A stretch of 64,000 bases of DNA from an uncultured Prevotella sp. GTDB lineage: Bacteria > Bacteroidota > Bacteroidia > Bacteroidales > Bacteroidaceae. Made by a program: the position numbers and the translations under genes. Shown here in pieces: positions 25,995 to 34,535 of the stretch (its first letter is position 1; each line of letters begins with the position of its first letter). The stretch lies in contig CAMOVK010000002.1 of assembly GCA_946627325.1 (NCBI GenBank), forward strand, positions 50,049 to 114,048, given 5' to 3'. The notes under the pieces are model-generated. The model was given only the letters and a program-made list of their open reading frames with translations, was not told the DNA's origin and made no database searches.

Positions 25995-28236
25995 CGTGTG
26001 ACTTTTTGGGTTTTGTCATGGAGTAAGGTTTTGCGCTGTCTGTAGTGCCGCGTGATGTGTTGGGCGAGGGTGAAAGGAAGAAACTGATGTGGCAGCCTGC
26101 AACTAAGTCGGCATGAGTGAAGAAGTTATAGGGGTGGTTTTTGCCGTTGACGAGTAGCGTGTCGATATACGGATAGTCGTGGTTGGTGGCTGTTATTGTT
26201 ATATCCTTGCCTGTGGGCAGGTGGATGACGGCTTGTTTGAATAGGGGAGTGCCTATGACATATTGGTTTGAACCAGGACAAACGGGGTAGAAGCCTAAGG
26301 CGGAGAAAACGTACCATGCCGACGTTTGACCATTATCTTCATCTCCACAATAGCCATCGGGTGTGGCAGAGTATAGCCGATTCATGATTTCCCTTACCCA
26401 GTATTGGCTTTTCCATGGCTCGAGCGAATAGTTGTAGAGATAGGTCATGTGTTGGATGGGTTGGTTTCCATGTGCATAATTTCCCATATTAGTAATTTGC
26501 ATCTCTCGTATTTCATGAATCACCGTGCCGTAATAACTTTCATCGAACAAGGGAGGTAACAGAAAAACTGAATCTAACATGTTGCATAACACGCTGTCTC
26601 CTCCCATAGCTTGAGCGAGTCCTTCCGCGTCGTGAAACACCGACCACGTGTAGTGCCAGGCATTGCCCTCGGTGAAAGCATCGCCCCATTTGAGAGGGTT
26701 GAATGGTGTTTGGAAAGTGCCGTCTGTGTTTCTTCCTCGCATGAGACGGAGATTTGCGTCGAACACGTTCAGATAGTTGTAGCTGCGTAGCCTATATGGT
26801 TCGATTTCGTCAGTCGGCTTGCCCAGATTATGCCCCAGTGTGTAAATGCACCAGTCGGAATAGGCATATTCGAGGGTGCGTGCCACACTCTCGTTGATGC
26901 CTACATCGTAGGGCACATACCCCAAGCGGTTGTAGTAATCGTGTCCTTTGCGTCCTGTGGAACCTATTGTGGGGTGAGAATTGTTGGCTCCATGACAAAC
27001 CGCATCCCATAGTACTTCAACGTCGGAGGGTGAGCAATTGCCCTTAAGATATGCGTCTGCAACAATAGAAGCCGAATTGTTTCCCACCATGCAGTCGCGG
27101 TGACCAGGGCTTGCCCATTCGGGAAGAAAACCACTTTCTCGATAGCTGTTAGCCAGTCCTGCCATCATCTGGCGTACTCTTTCTGGAAAAACGAGATTGA
27201 GCAGTGGAAAAAGACAACGGAAAGTGTCCCAAAAACCAGTGTCTGTAAACATATACCCGCGTTCTACTTTGCCGTTATAAGGGCTATAATGAACGATTTC
27301 GCCTCGTTGGTTTATCTCGTAAAACATTCGAGGAAACAATACGGAGCGATATAAACAACTATAGAATGTTCGTTTGTTATCCAAATTATCATCCACTATC
27401 TCTATACGACCGAGTACATTGTTCCAGCGCTCGAAAGCTTGTTGCTTGACGTCATTGAATGAGTGCTCTGCCACTTCGTTTAAGTTTCTCAAAGCCTGTT
27501 CGTGGCTAATGAACGACGACGCTACGCGTGCTTCGATTTCCTTTCTGCCAAATGTGTTAAAAGTGGCTATTACTCCTCTACGAGAATCATCATCGACAAC
27601 TTTGATGGTGTCGATTGACTGGTTGAACACGATGACGAAATAATTTCTGAAATTGTCGGGCACTCCACCGCTATTTTTTGTCGTCCAGCCGTAAATCATG
27701 TTTTGATTTCTGTTGTAGCTGACAAATGAATTTCCGTCGCACGCATCTATTACAACATTGGCTTGATTGCTTTCGGGATATGTAAAACGCATTATGGCGG
27801 CTCTCTCGGTTGGTGTAATCTCTGCCGTGATGTCGTAATCGGCAAGATAGACGCTATAGTAATAGGGGGTTGCCGTTTCTGCTTTGTGTGAGAACCATGA
27901 TGCTCTGGCATTCTCGTCGAAAATAGGTTCTCCTATGGTTGGCATAATCGAAAACTGCCCATAGTCGCCAATCCAAGGACTCGGCTGATGGGTTTGTTTC
28001 AAACCTCTTATCTTATTTGCTGTGTAAGTGTATTGCCAGCCGTCGCCCATTGCACCAGTCTGAGGTGTCCAAAAGTTCATGCCCCAGGGTAAAGCAATAA
28101 TCGGATATGTGTTTCCATTCGACAATTCATAACTCGAAAGAGTACCCATTAAAGGTTTTACATAATCTACAGGATTTGAAAAAGCGCAAGTAAGCGATGC
28201 GACTACGATGAACGGTGACAATATGATGCGTTTCAT
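25981..28236 (-). CDS. GH92 alpha-mannosidase
   Basis: A 751-residue exported glycosidase of family GH92, calcium-dependent exo-alpha-mannosidases that trim N-glycans and other mannosides. A signal peptide spans residues 1-20 (ending AFSN). The N-terminal beta-sandwich begins VDYVKPLMGTLSSYELSNGNTYPIIALPWGMNFWTPQTG, a strong family mark, with LKQTHQPSPWIGDYG next. The (alpha/alpha)6 barrel includes GYMFTDTGFWDTFRCLFPL, EWASPGHRDCMVGNNSA, and GYCGDEDNGQTSAWYVFSALGFYP (the region with the catalytic acids and Ca ligands). The length is typical. No SusCD or regulator is adjacent. The linkage preference (1,2 versus 1,3 or others) cannot be read by eye. Confidence 0.95.
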   Translation of the reverse strand: MKRIILSPFIVVASLTCAFSNPVDYVKPLMGTLSSYELSNGNTYPIIALPWGMNFWTPQTGAMGDGWQYTYTANKIRGLKQTHQPSPWIGDYGQFSIMPTIGEPIFDENARASWFSHKAETATPYYYSVYLADYDITAEITPTERAAIMRFTYPESNQANVVIDACDGNSFVSYNRNQNMIYGWTTKNSGGVPDNFRNYFVIVFNQSIDTIKVVDDDSRRGVIATFNTFGRKEIEARVASSFISHEQALRNLNEVAEHSFNDVKQQAFERWNNVLGRIEIVDDNLDNKRTFYSCLYRSVLFPRMFYEINQRGEIVHYSPYNGKVERGYMFTDTGFWDTFRCLFPLLNLVFPERVRQMMAGLANSYRESGFLPEWASPGHRDCMVGNNSASIVADAYLKGNCSPSDVEVLWDAVCHGANNSHPTIGSTGRKGHDYYNRLGYVPYDVGINESVARTLEYAYSDWCIYTLGHNLGKPTDEIEPYRLRSYNYLNVFDANLRLMRGRNTDGTFQTPFNPLKWGDAFTEGNAWHYTWSVFHDAEGLAQAMGGDSVLCNMLDSVFLLPPLFDESYYGTVIHEIREMQITNMGNYAHGNQPIQHMTYLYNYSLEPWKSQYWVREIMNRLYSATPDGYCGDEDNGQTSAWYVFSALGFYPVCPGSNQYVIGTPLFKQAVIHLPTGKDITITATNHDYPYIDTLLVNGKNHPYNFFTHADLVAGCHISFFLSPSPNTSRGTTDSAKPYSMTKPKKSHVKTD

Positions 28237-28325
28237 GAAAATTATAATTTACTTTGTTGTTTCTTTGGCGCTAAAATACAATTTTTCTTCGATAAATGCG
28301 TTATTAAAAGAAAAAATACAGAATA

Positions 28326-29081
28326 ATGAATGGTAAACAAAAGATATTTCTAAAAACTTTTGGCTTTGTTGTATTGGCATTAGGGTTGGTGAGGTTGATG
28401 GTATCTCCGAGTAGTCCTGCTGAAAAGCATTTAGCCGCTGCTGATACATTGACCAACAGAGCAAAGGATAGTTTGGAAGTTCATGAAGATACTATGATAA
28501 AAAGACAGTTCAGTGCGATTGATTGGACTGAGAAACATAAAATCTATAGCGTTAGAAACTACAAGGAGGCATTCCCTGATAGTAACGAGACGCAGATGAG
28601 GGCAGCACGAAAATGGGGAGTCGAGCCTGCCCGCGATAGGGAAGATGCTGAACTGAGAAAAAACGAGCTGGTGTATGTAGGAGCAAATCCGTATTATCAT
28701 GTTGAGCAGATGAAGCAAAGCATACCTTATTTGGTGCCCAGAGCGGCAGTGTTGTTGCAGGATATAGGAAGAAACTATTTTGATAGTCTTCAAGCGAAGC
28801 GCATACCATTGCATAGGCCTATAATAACCAGTATCACAAGAACTAAACACGACGTGGCTCGACTGCGCAACTACAATAGAAATGCTACGGAGAACTCGTG
28901 TCATCTGTATGCTACAACATTCGATATAACATATAATCGCTATCATCCTGTAGGCAGACAAGTGCGCAACGATACACTGAAATTCGTCTTGAGCGAAGTG
29001 CTGAACGACTTACGACGGCAAGGGAGATGCTATATTAAGTATGAAGTTAAGCAGGGATGTTTCCATATTACAGTGCGATAA
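28326..29081 (+). CDS. DUF5715-like, M15-peptidase-like membrane-anchored protein
   Basis: A 251-residue protein with one N-terminal membrane helix (about residues 8-26) and a periplasmic part. I recognise the DUF5715 type from Bacteroidales. The segment NSCHLYATTFDITY places His193 and Asp200 in the spacing of the M15 D,D-peptidase zinc motif (SxHxxGxAxD), and a late CFHITV gives His247 as the usual third ligand. This suggests a peptidoglycan D,D-carboxypeptidase or a related Zn-peptidase fold. The function is inference. It starts 89 bp from the divergent GH92 gene. Confidence 0.75.
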   Translation: MNGKQKIFLKTFGFVVLALGLVRLMVSPSSPAEKHLAAADTLTNRAKDSLEVHEDTMIKRQFSAIDWTEKHKIYSVRNYKEAFPDSNETQMRAARKWGVEPARDREDAELRKNELVYVGANPYYHVEQMKQSIPYLVPRAAVLLQDIGRNYFDSLQAKRIPLHRPIITSITRTKHDVARLRNYNRNATENSCHLYATTFDITYNRYHPVGRQVRNDTLKFVLSEVLNDLRRQGRCYIKYEVKQGCFHITVR

Positions 29082-29158
29082 CACGCTTGCTCAAATAGTA
29101 AATAAACGACGAGCAAAAAAGTCAATAAATTTATAATCTCACATTAACACATTAAAAA

Positions 29159-30685
29159 ATGAGAGTATTTGCTATATTTCATCGCTTTTTGCAGAAAACA
29201 AAGATGCGCTGTCTGTATATAACTGCGACAGGGCTTCTTGTTTTTAGTGCTTGCAGCGATGACGAGTTTACCTCGTTACCTTCACATACGTTGCTCTTTT
29301 CTACAGATACGGTCAGCATGGATACTGTGTTTTCGAAAGTGCCTACTGCTGCGCGTACGTTTTGGGTGTATAATCGCTCTGGAAAAGGCATACGACTGGC
29401 AAATGTGCGACTGCAACGAGGAAACCAAACAGGTTTTCGAGTAAATGTTGATGGCATTGAATTGGGAGCATCTCAAGGATTTCAAGCAGGCAATATCGAA
29501 GTGGAAAACAAAGATAGTTTAAGGGTTTTCGTAGAATTGACATCGTCGTCTAATAATGCTGACACTCCTCAGAAGATAGAAGACGAATTGATATTTACGC
29601 TTGAAAGTGGTGTGGAGCAGAGAGTGGTGCTGAGGGCTTGGTCGTGGGATGCGGAGATGCTGACAGACCTAAAAGTAGTTAACGATACCGTGATAGACTC
29701 TTCGAGGCCTATAATAGTGTACGGAGGAATAACCGTTGCAGAAAATGCCACTCTAAACATAGAAGAAGGAACAACTCTTTATTTTCACGATAAGGCAGGT
29801 ATAGACGTATATGGAAGGTTGATATGCCGAGGGGCTGCAGAGAATAATATCGTGCTCAGAGGTGATAGAATAGACCGAATGTTTGACTATCTTCCTTACG
29901 ACGGACTGAGTGGCACATGGCGCGGACTGCGCTTCTATGAGTCGTCGTACGAAAATGAGTTGGACTTTGTCGATGTGCATAGTGCGTGCGATGCCATCGT
30001 GTGCGACTCGTCGGATGTGGCGCGGCTGACACTGACTCTGAAAAATAGTATTGTGCATAATTCACAAGGATACGGACTGAAATCGGTTCATTCTACGATA
30101 AACATTGTCAACTCACAGATAACAAATGCACTGAACGATTGCGTTGGCATTTTCGGTGGTGTGGCAAGGATAAATAATTCTACAATAGCACAGTTCTATC
30201 CGTTCGACAGCAATAGGGGCGCGGCTCTCAGATTTACTAATTTCTACGGAGAAGATAACTTGCCGCTTTACTCATTCGAATGTTGTAACACCATTGTGAC
30301 AGGCTATGCTGAAGATGTCGTTATGGGCGAGTCGCGCGATTCTACAGTGGCATATCAATACAAGTTCGACCATTGTTTGTTGCGTACACCAGAAATGGAA
30401 GCTGACAGTATCAGATTGAACAGTATAATTTGGGAAAATGTAGAAGACACAGCAGTGGCAGGTGAAAGAAATTTCTACAATATTGATATAGATTTGTTGA
30501 GGTACGATTTTCGACTTCGAAATAAATCGGTAGCCATAGGCAAAGCCAACAAGCAGAGTGCTACGGAGTTCGACCGTTTAGGTGTAAGACGTGACGACGA
30601 ACCCGACATGGGGTGTTACGAGTTTATACACTCATCAGATAATGAACAAAACAATAATTCGCAAAAGATATGGAAAAGAAAGTAG
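29159..30685 (+). CDS. lipoprotein with right-handed beta-helix domain
   Basis: A 508-residue lipoprotein. Two starts are possible: ATG 29159 (Cys32) or ATG 29204, which gives a compact signal with VFSAC (Cys17). I keep the first for completeness, but the second may be the real one. The mature N-terminal half is beta-rich (DTVSMDTVFSKVPTAARTFWVYNRSGK). The middle has the parallel beta-helix rungs of pectate-lyase-like proteins (GGITVAENATLNIEEGTTLYF; IDVYGRLICRGAAENNIVLRG; LKNSIVHNSQGYGLKSVHST). The C-terminus (RLGVRRDDEPDMGCYEF) matches Bacteroidota cell-surface beta-helix lipoproteins. No catalytic site is evident; glycan binding is possible. It overlaps the cytidine deaminase start by 16 bp. 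Confidence 0.85.
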   Translation: MRVFAIFHRFLQKTKMRCLYITATGLLVFSACSDDEFTSLPSHTLLFSTDTVSMDTVFSKVPTAARTFWVYNRSGKGIRLANVRLQRGNQTGFRVNVDGIELGASQGFQAGNIEVENKDSLRVFVELTSSSNNADTPQKIEDELIFTLESGVEQRVVLRAWSWDAEMLTDLKVVNDTVIDSSRPIIVYGGITVAENATLNIEEGTTLYFHDKAGIDVYGRLICRGAAENNIVLRGDRIDRMFDYLPYDGLSGTWRGLRFYESSYENELDFVDVHSACDAIVCDSSDVARLTLTLKNSIVHNSQGYGLKSVHSTINIVNSQITNALNDCVGIFGGVARINNSTIAQFYPFDSNRGAALRFTNFYGEDNLPLYSFECCNTIVTGYAEDVVMGESRDSTVAYQYKFDHCLLRTPEMEADSIRLNSIIWENVEDTAVAGERNFYNIDIDLLRYDFRLRNKSVAIGKANKQSATEFDRLGVRRDDEPDMGCYEFIHSSDNEQNNNSQKIWKRK

Positions 30686-31155
30686 TGTCCTTCGATGTTG
30701 AAATAAAACAACTCGATGAGTTGTCGAGCGAAGAGCGCCAATTAATAGACAAGGCAATGGAATCGACGCGTGCCTCGTATTCGCCTTATTCTAGTTTTGC
30801 AGTGGGTGCAGCCCTGCAACTTGCAAATGGAAAGATTTTCATTGGAGCAAATCAAGAAAATGCAGCATTCCCATCTGGATTATGTGCCGAGCGCACGGCT
30901 ATTTTTGCAGCACAGGTGAATTACCCCGAAGTGCCGATAAAAATGATTGCCATAGCTGGTCGCAACAAAAACGGATTTCTGCCTACACCAATTTCTCCTT
31001 GTGGAGGATGCAGACAGGTTATGATTGAGGTTGAACACAGATATGAAAATCATCCTGTTAAGATTATTCTATATGGAACAAAAGGAATATATGTCATAAA
31101 CTCGGCAAAAGACCTAATGCCGTTATCGTTTATAGCAGAACGACTATATGAGTAA
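30670..31155 (+). CDS. cdd: cytidine deaminase
   Basis: A 161-residue cytidine/deoxycytidine deaminase of pyrimidine salvage. The zinc site is clear: Cys and catalytic Glu in LCAERTAIFAA, and the Cys pair in SPCGGCRQVM. The substrate segment SYSPYSSFAVGAAL is conserved. An N-terminal extension of about 20 residues (KVVSFDVEIKQLDELS) precedes the core, which is common in Bacteroidales homologues. The start lies within the 3' end of the beta-helix lipoprotein gene, so the two are likely cotranscribed. It converges on the TPR gene with a 10-bp gap. Confidence 0.95.
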   Translation: MEKKVVSFDVEIKQLDELSSEERQLIDKAMESTRASYSPYSSFAVGAALQLANGKIFIGANQENAAFPSGLCAERTAIFAAQVNYPEVPIKMIAIAGRNKNGFLPTPISPCGGCRQVMIEVEHRYENHPVKIILYGTKGIYVINSAKDLMPLSFIAERLYE

Positions 31156-31165
31156 AATGTAAGTC

Positions 31166-31804
31166 TTAATCTGATTTTTTAGAATTGAGTCGAAAACGAA
31201 AATCAGCGATGATTTGCTTTACCAATTTTTCTTGACATCCGCTAATCATATTTTCTATCTGTTTTAATCGCGGTGTTAAATCTGTCGTGTCGCGATAATT
31301 ATGGTAATAATGTTGTGCTTGTTGCAGATGCTCAATGGCTCTTGACCATTCTTCTTGCAATACAAAGCAATATCCCATTTTGAACAGGATATCCCCCTTT
31401 TCGTTGTCATAGCATACAGACAAAGCCTTCTCGTAGTATGGGAGGCTTTCTTCATATTTCTCTAAAGCAAAAAAACTCTCTGCCGAAGAATAATAATAGA
31501 CCGACAATTCGCGTGGGGAAAACTTCTGAAGGTCAGGCAGAGCACGTTCAAAGAATTTACAAGCCTTTTCAAAATCCCACTCGTTGTAATAGCATAGTCC
31601 CATATATGCCAAATATCGAGGGTTGAGTTTGTGATTGCGCTCAAGAGTTTCAAATATTGACAGTGCTTCGTGGTATTTACCGCTCTGAAAATAGTCGATA
31701 GCCATTTCCAAACGGTCGTTGTCGGTAATCGTTTGCCCTACAATCGGACATACGAAACACGGTGAAAGAAAGAATACGATTGCTATAATGTGCCTCAACT
31801 TCAT
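31166..31804 (-). CDS. exported TPR-repeat protein
   Basis: A 212-residue protein with a signal peptide (residues 1-23, ending VGQ) and about four tetratricopeptide repeats: RLEMAIDYFQSGKYHEALSIFETLER, PRYLAYMGLCYYNEWDFEKACKFFERAL, VYYYSSAESFFALEKYEESLPYYEKAL and ILFKMGYCFVLQEEWSRAIEHLQQAQHYY. TPR units mediate protein contacts, here in the periplasm. Its start overlaps the stop of the M64 peptidase gene (ATGA, 31801-31804), so it could be an accessory or scaffold for that peptidase. That pairing is inference. Confidence 0.88.
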   Translation of the reverse strand: MKLRHIIAIVFFLSPCFVCPIVGQTITDNDRLEMAIDYFQSGKYHEALSIFETLERNHKLNPRYLAYMGLCYYNEWDFEKACKFFERALPDLQKFSPRELSVYYYSSAESFFALEKYEESLPYYEKALSVCYDNEKGDILFKMGYCFVLQEEWSRAIEHLQQAQHYYHNYRDTTDLTPRLKQIENMISGCQEKLVKQIIADFRFRLNSKKSD

Positions 31805-33045
31805 TGCGTGTAGAAATCAATAACTCGGATAATGGCTCTTTGACACACTGGACAGAATGTAGGGTTTTCGTTGGTTCTCATCCTGCAGTCTTCACTCGGA
31901 CGAAACACACCCTTAAGCCTGTAGCCCGCACCTTCGTACATTCCTACACCAGATATGCTGTCGTTAATCATGTCTTGCCACTTTTTCGAGAAGTCAACAC
32001 CTGTTGTAATGTTTTCTTCCCATGGCTCTACATCCAACGGATATGCATCTATGTCTTCGCTCTCATATGCATATTCGTCGGCTAATCCAGCAAAACTATG
32101 TCCAAATTCATGCACAACAACTGGGCGGAAAGCCTTATGATGCGTCATGCTCAGATTGTAAGAGTTTAGAATGCCTCCTCCTCCATATTTCTCCGTGTTT
32201 ACCAAAACAATAATATGTTCATAAGGAGTTCCAGCCAGCCAGTCGTGCATCTGCTTTAGATTGAGAGTTGTAAGGTATCGGTCGCTATAGAAAGTGTCGA
32301 AATGCGACCCCAAAGCAGTTTTTCGCCATATCCCATTCCCTGGTTCACTCGTACCACTCTCTTCGGAAAAGGCACATACAGCAGTGATATTGAAGCAATC
32401 TCTCCTGCTCTTGAATGGTTCGTGTTCAAAAAGTGCTTCCATGGCAACATTAGCATCATCAATAAATGTTTGCAATTCGTCAGCAGTATATCCTTCTGCT
32501 ATGTATGCAATGTTGATACACCGCTGTTGATTTGCTGCTTTTTGCAGTGTGATATACGGAGTTGGTGTCTGTCCTATCTGGTGAATTAGTATGTCAGTTG
32601 GTGAAAAGATGTGAGAAAATGTGGTAGCAATGTTGTGCCTGTTGTCGTAAAGTTCAATCGTTATTGTCGCAGAGTCTTTAGGCATAGGCACTAAAAACAC
32701 GTTTTCAAAAGAGCGTGTCGTGGTCTTAGCCTCATCGTATGTAATCCATTCTTGAAAAAGAGTGGAAAACGAATTGCGATAGATAACAGTATTTGTCTTT
32801 GCGTCTCTGACAATGATTTGTCCGTTGCCTTTCATCGGTACTTCTGATAGTCGTTGACGCTTGCCGTACCAACCAACAAAAGAATTGAGCTTGTCGAGTG
32901 CAATCCACTGTTGCGAAGCATTGCCTGAAAAGGTATAATCAATACGCAATGTTTTCTCTTGAAAAAAGTTTTCAAAAACCTGTGACATGCTTTCGTCGAC
33001 AGCCAACAAAAGAGTTGCCAACAAGAAAAATTTAATAAATTTCAT
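31801..33045 (-). CDS. M64 family metallopeptidase
   Basis: A 414-residue exported zinc peptidase of the M64 (IgA peptidase-like) family. It has a signal peptide (residues 1-21, ending SMSQ), an N-terminal beta-sandwich of about 130 residues, then the catalytic domain with VVVHEFGHSFAGLADEY. This is an HExxHxxGxxD/E-type zinc motif. Just before it is YGGGGILNSYNLSMTHH, and AYIAEGYTADEL opens the domain; both are family features. A C-terminal Cys-rich piece (CRMRTNENPTFCPVCQRAI) may bind a second metal. Clostridial relatives cut IgA, but most Bacteroidota members have no known target. It overlaps folK by 14 bp upstream and the TPR gene by 4 bp downstream. Confidence 0.9.
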   Translation of the reverse strand: MKFIKFFLLATLLLAVDESMSQVFENFFQEKTLRIDYTFSGNASQQWIALDKLNSFVGWYGKRQRLSEVPMKGNGQIIVRDAKTNTVIYRNSFSTLFQEWITYDEAKTTTRSFENVFLVPMPKDSATITIELYDNRHNIATTFSHIFSPTDILIHQIGQTPTPYITLQKAANQQRCINIAYIAEGYTADELQTFIDDANVAMEALFEHEPFKSRRDCFNITAVCAFSEESGTSEPGNGIWRKTALGSHFDTFYSDRYLTTLNLKQMHDWLAGTPYEHIIVLVNTEKYGGGGILNSYNLSMTHHKAFRPVVVHEFGHSFAGLADEYAYESEDIDAYPLDVEPWEENITTGVDFSKKWQDMINDSISGVGMYEGAGYRLKGVFRPSEDCRMRTNENPTFCPVCQRAIIRVIDFYTQ

Positions 33046-33409
33046 ATTTACATTCTTTTATTCCTTCTACAATGTATTCTCTACTCCAGTCGTGTTCGTG
33101 ATATCGTTTGTTGTCGAACATCAGTATGTCTATGTCCATTACCACTTTGCCTTCCTGACGCAGCTGCTTAGAGTTGCCACAAATTGTTTCTATATTTTTT
33201 GTCATATCCAAAAAATGCGCGTAGTTCAATTGTGTAGTCCCCCAAGCAAGGCAGTTCAGAAACAAGTCTGCAATCATGTTGTAAGGTTTGGTCTTAACAA
33301 CACTCGTAAAATCGATACATTCAGTGTTTTCTATCAATAATTCTTTTGCCTTCTCCATTGATTTGTGAGAATGGCAATTGCTACCCAGTGAGAGGATGAA
33401 TTTGTGCAT
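33032..33409 (-). CDS. folK: FolK-like hydroxymethyldihydropterin pyrophosphokinase, short form
   Basis: A 125-residue protein with FolK (HPPK) features: LSLGSNCHSHKSMEKAKELL at the N-terminus, FLNCLAWGTTQLNYAHFLD in the middle, and VVMDIDILMFDNKR near the end, where the two Asp residues of the DxD-like motif bind Mg-ATP. HPPK transfers pyrophosphate to 6-hydroxymethyl-dihydropterin in folate synthesis. Usual length is about 150-165 residues, so this form is shortened, chiefly between the motifs. I chose ATG 33409 because the frame upstream is intergenic repeat DNA and a full promoter (33431-33461) would otherwise fall inside the gene. It heads a unit with the M64 and TPR genes. Function is likely but activity is not certain. 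Confidence 0.8.
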   Translation of the reverse strand: MHKFILSLGSNCHSHKSMEKAKELLIENTECIDFTSVVKTKPYNMIADLFLNCLAWGTTQLNYAHFLDMTKNIETICGNSKQLRQEGKVVMDIDILMFDNKRYHEHDWSREYIVEGIKECKYEIY

Positions 33410-33430
33410 TTCTTGTTTACTTATGTTTGG

Positions 33431-33461
33431 CAAAGTTACGAAAAGTAGAGTGAAAAGCAAA
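33431..33461 (-). promoter_or_regulatory. folK promoter (-33 TTTG, -7 TAACTTTG), inside the 66-bp repeat
   Basis: On the minus strand TTTG (33461 to 33458) and TAACTTTG (33438 to 33431) are exactly 19 bp apart. The folK ATG lies 21 bp downstream at 33409. Both elements are part of the 66-bp repeat unit that begins here. The second unit has a decayed version (TTTG 33527 to 33524; TAACTTTA 33504 to 33497), also with a 19-bp gap. Confidence 0.75.
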
Positions 33462-33570
33462 TTTATTTGCAGTTTTCCGAGACGCAGTAACTTATGTAAA
33501 GTTACGAATAAGTGAGAAAAAAGCAAAAAGGTTTTGTTTTTTCGAGCATGAAGATTTTGTGAAAATTTGT
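33431..33570. repeat. two tandem copies of the 66-bp promoter-like repeat, second locus
   Basis: AAAGTTACGAA occurs at 33432 and again at 33498, 66 bp apart, and a decayed third start (AAAATTTG) lies at about 33563. Inside each unit are AAAAGCAAA, TTTTCCGAG or TTTTTCGAG, and a GTAACTTATG or equivalent end. This is the same order and spacing as the units at 4057-4192. The two units have diverged from each other more than those at the first locus. Confidence 0.8.
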
Positions 33571-33597
33571 TTCTTTCCTCAGTTAGTTGTATTTTTG
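33566..33597 (+). promoter_or_regulatory. promoter of the glucosaminidase/LysM gene (-33 TTTG, -7 TATTTTTG)
   Basis: TTTG at 33566-33569 and TATTTTTG at 33590-33597 are 20 bp apart. The ATG at 33603 begins only 5 bp after the -7 element, so the mRNA leader should be about 0-3 bases. No ribosome-binding sequence is visible. Confidence 0.65.
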
Positions 33598-33602
33598 CAA
33601 AT

Positions 33603-34535
33603 ATGAAATGCAAGGCTGGTTTTATATTGTTTCTACTTTTGTGTGTTTCTGGCTGTTGGCAGATGTTAAGCGCACAAAGGGTTAATTCCCAATACCAAGA
33701 TTACATCGAGCGTTATAAAGAACTTGCTATTGAGCAGATGCTTAAATGGAAAGTGCCTGCCAGTATTACCCTTGCGCAAGGTTTGCTCGAAAGTGGAGCA
33801 GGTAAAAGCGAATTGGCAAGGAAGGGTAATAATCATTTCGGAATAAAGTGTCATGGTTGGACAGGGCGTCGCACATACCACGATGACGATGAGACTGGCG
33901 AGTGTTTCCGTGCTTACGATAATGTGAAAGATAGTTATGATGACCATAGTCAGTTTCTTGCCCGACAACCAAGATATAAGAAATTATTCTCTCTATCAAT
34001 TGAAAACTATCGCGGATGGGCGTATGGATTGAAAGAGTGTGGCTACGCCACGAGTAAAACTTACGCTCAACAACTTATTAATATAATAGAATTATATAAT
34101 TTACATCAATATGACAAGGCAAAGTCTTATAATCGTTTTGCCATAGGTCATATTGCCAATACTAATCAAGCGGGTGTTGACGGAGAACTGCATAGAGTGT
34201 ATTTCAACAATCGCAACTATTATGTTGTTGCTCGTAGGGGGGATACTTTCAAGTCGATAGCGAAGGAATTTAGCTTGCGAGCAGGTGCTATAGCACGCTA
34301 TAATGAACGCAACAAGCGAGAGGAATTAGCCGAAGGCGACATTGTTTATCTCGAAAAGAAACAAAAACGAGCTGAAAAACGATATAAAAAATCCTATCAT
34401 GTGGCTCAGCCAGGCGAAAGTATGTACTCCATATCGCAAAAATATGGAATACGTCTGAAGTCGCTTTACAAGAAAAACCACCTCTCGCCAGAAACATATC
34501 GGCTGAAGGTGGGAGATCGCTTGCGAGTTTATTGA
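33603..34535 (+). CDS. peptidoglycan glucosaminidase with two LysM domains
   Basis: A 310-residue exported cell-wall hydrolase. ATG 33603 opens a signal peptide (ending MLSAQ). Residues about 30-165 are a mannosyl-glycoprotein endo-beta-N-acetylglucosaminidase (FlgJ/LytG-like) domain: ITLAQGLLESGAGKSELARKG with the catalytic Glu, NNHFGIKC, then FRAYDNVKDSYDDHSQFL and YGLKECGYATSKTYAQQLI. Two LysM domains follow (YYVVARRGDTFKSIAKEF near 203-245; SYHVAQPGESMYSISQKYG near 262-310) and anchor it to peptidoglycan. An in-frame TTG-type extension upstream would overlap the promoter. Its 3' end overlaps the convergent FAD oxidoreductase gene by 7 bp. Confidence 0.93.
   Translation: MKCKAGFILFLLLCVSGCWQMLSAQRVNSQYQDYIERYKELAIEQMLKWKVPASITLAQGLLESGAGKSELARKGNNHFGIKCHGWTGRRTYHDDDETGECFRAYDNVKDSYDDHSQFLARQPRYKKLFSLSIENYRGWAYGLKECGYATSKTYAQQLINIIELYNLHQYDKAKSYNRFAIGHIANTNQAGVDGELHRVYFNNRNYYVVARRGDTFKSIAKEFSLRAGAIARYNERNKREELAEGDIVYLEKKQKRAEKRYKKSYHVAQPGESMYSISQKYGIRLKSLYKKNHLSPETYRLKVGDRLRVY

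Noticed and set aside
28431..28961. A 176-codon minus-strand open frame inside the DUF5715-like gene
   Set aside because: The plus-strand protein has a membrane helix and a conserved zinc-type motif, while this frame has no recognisable features.
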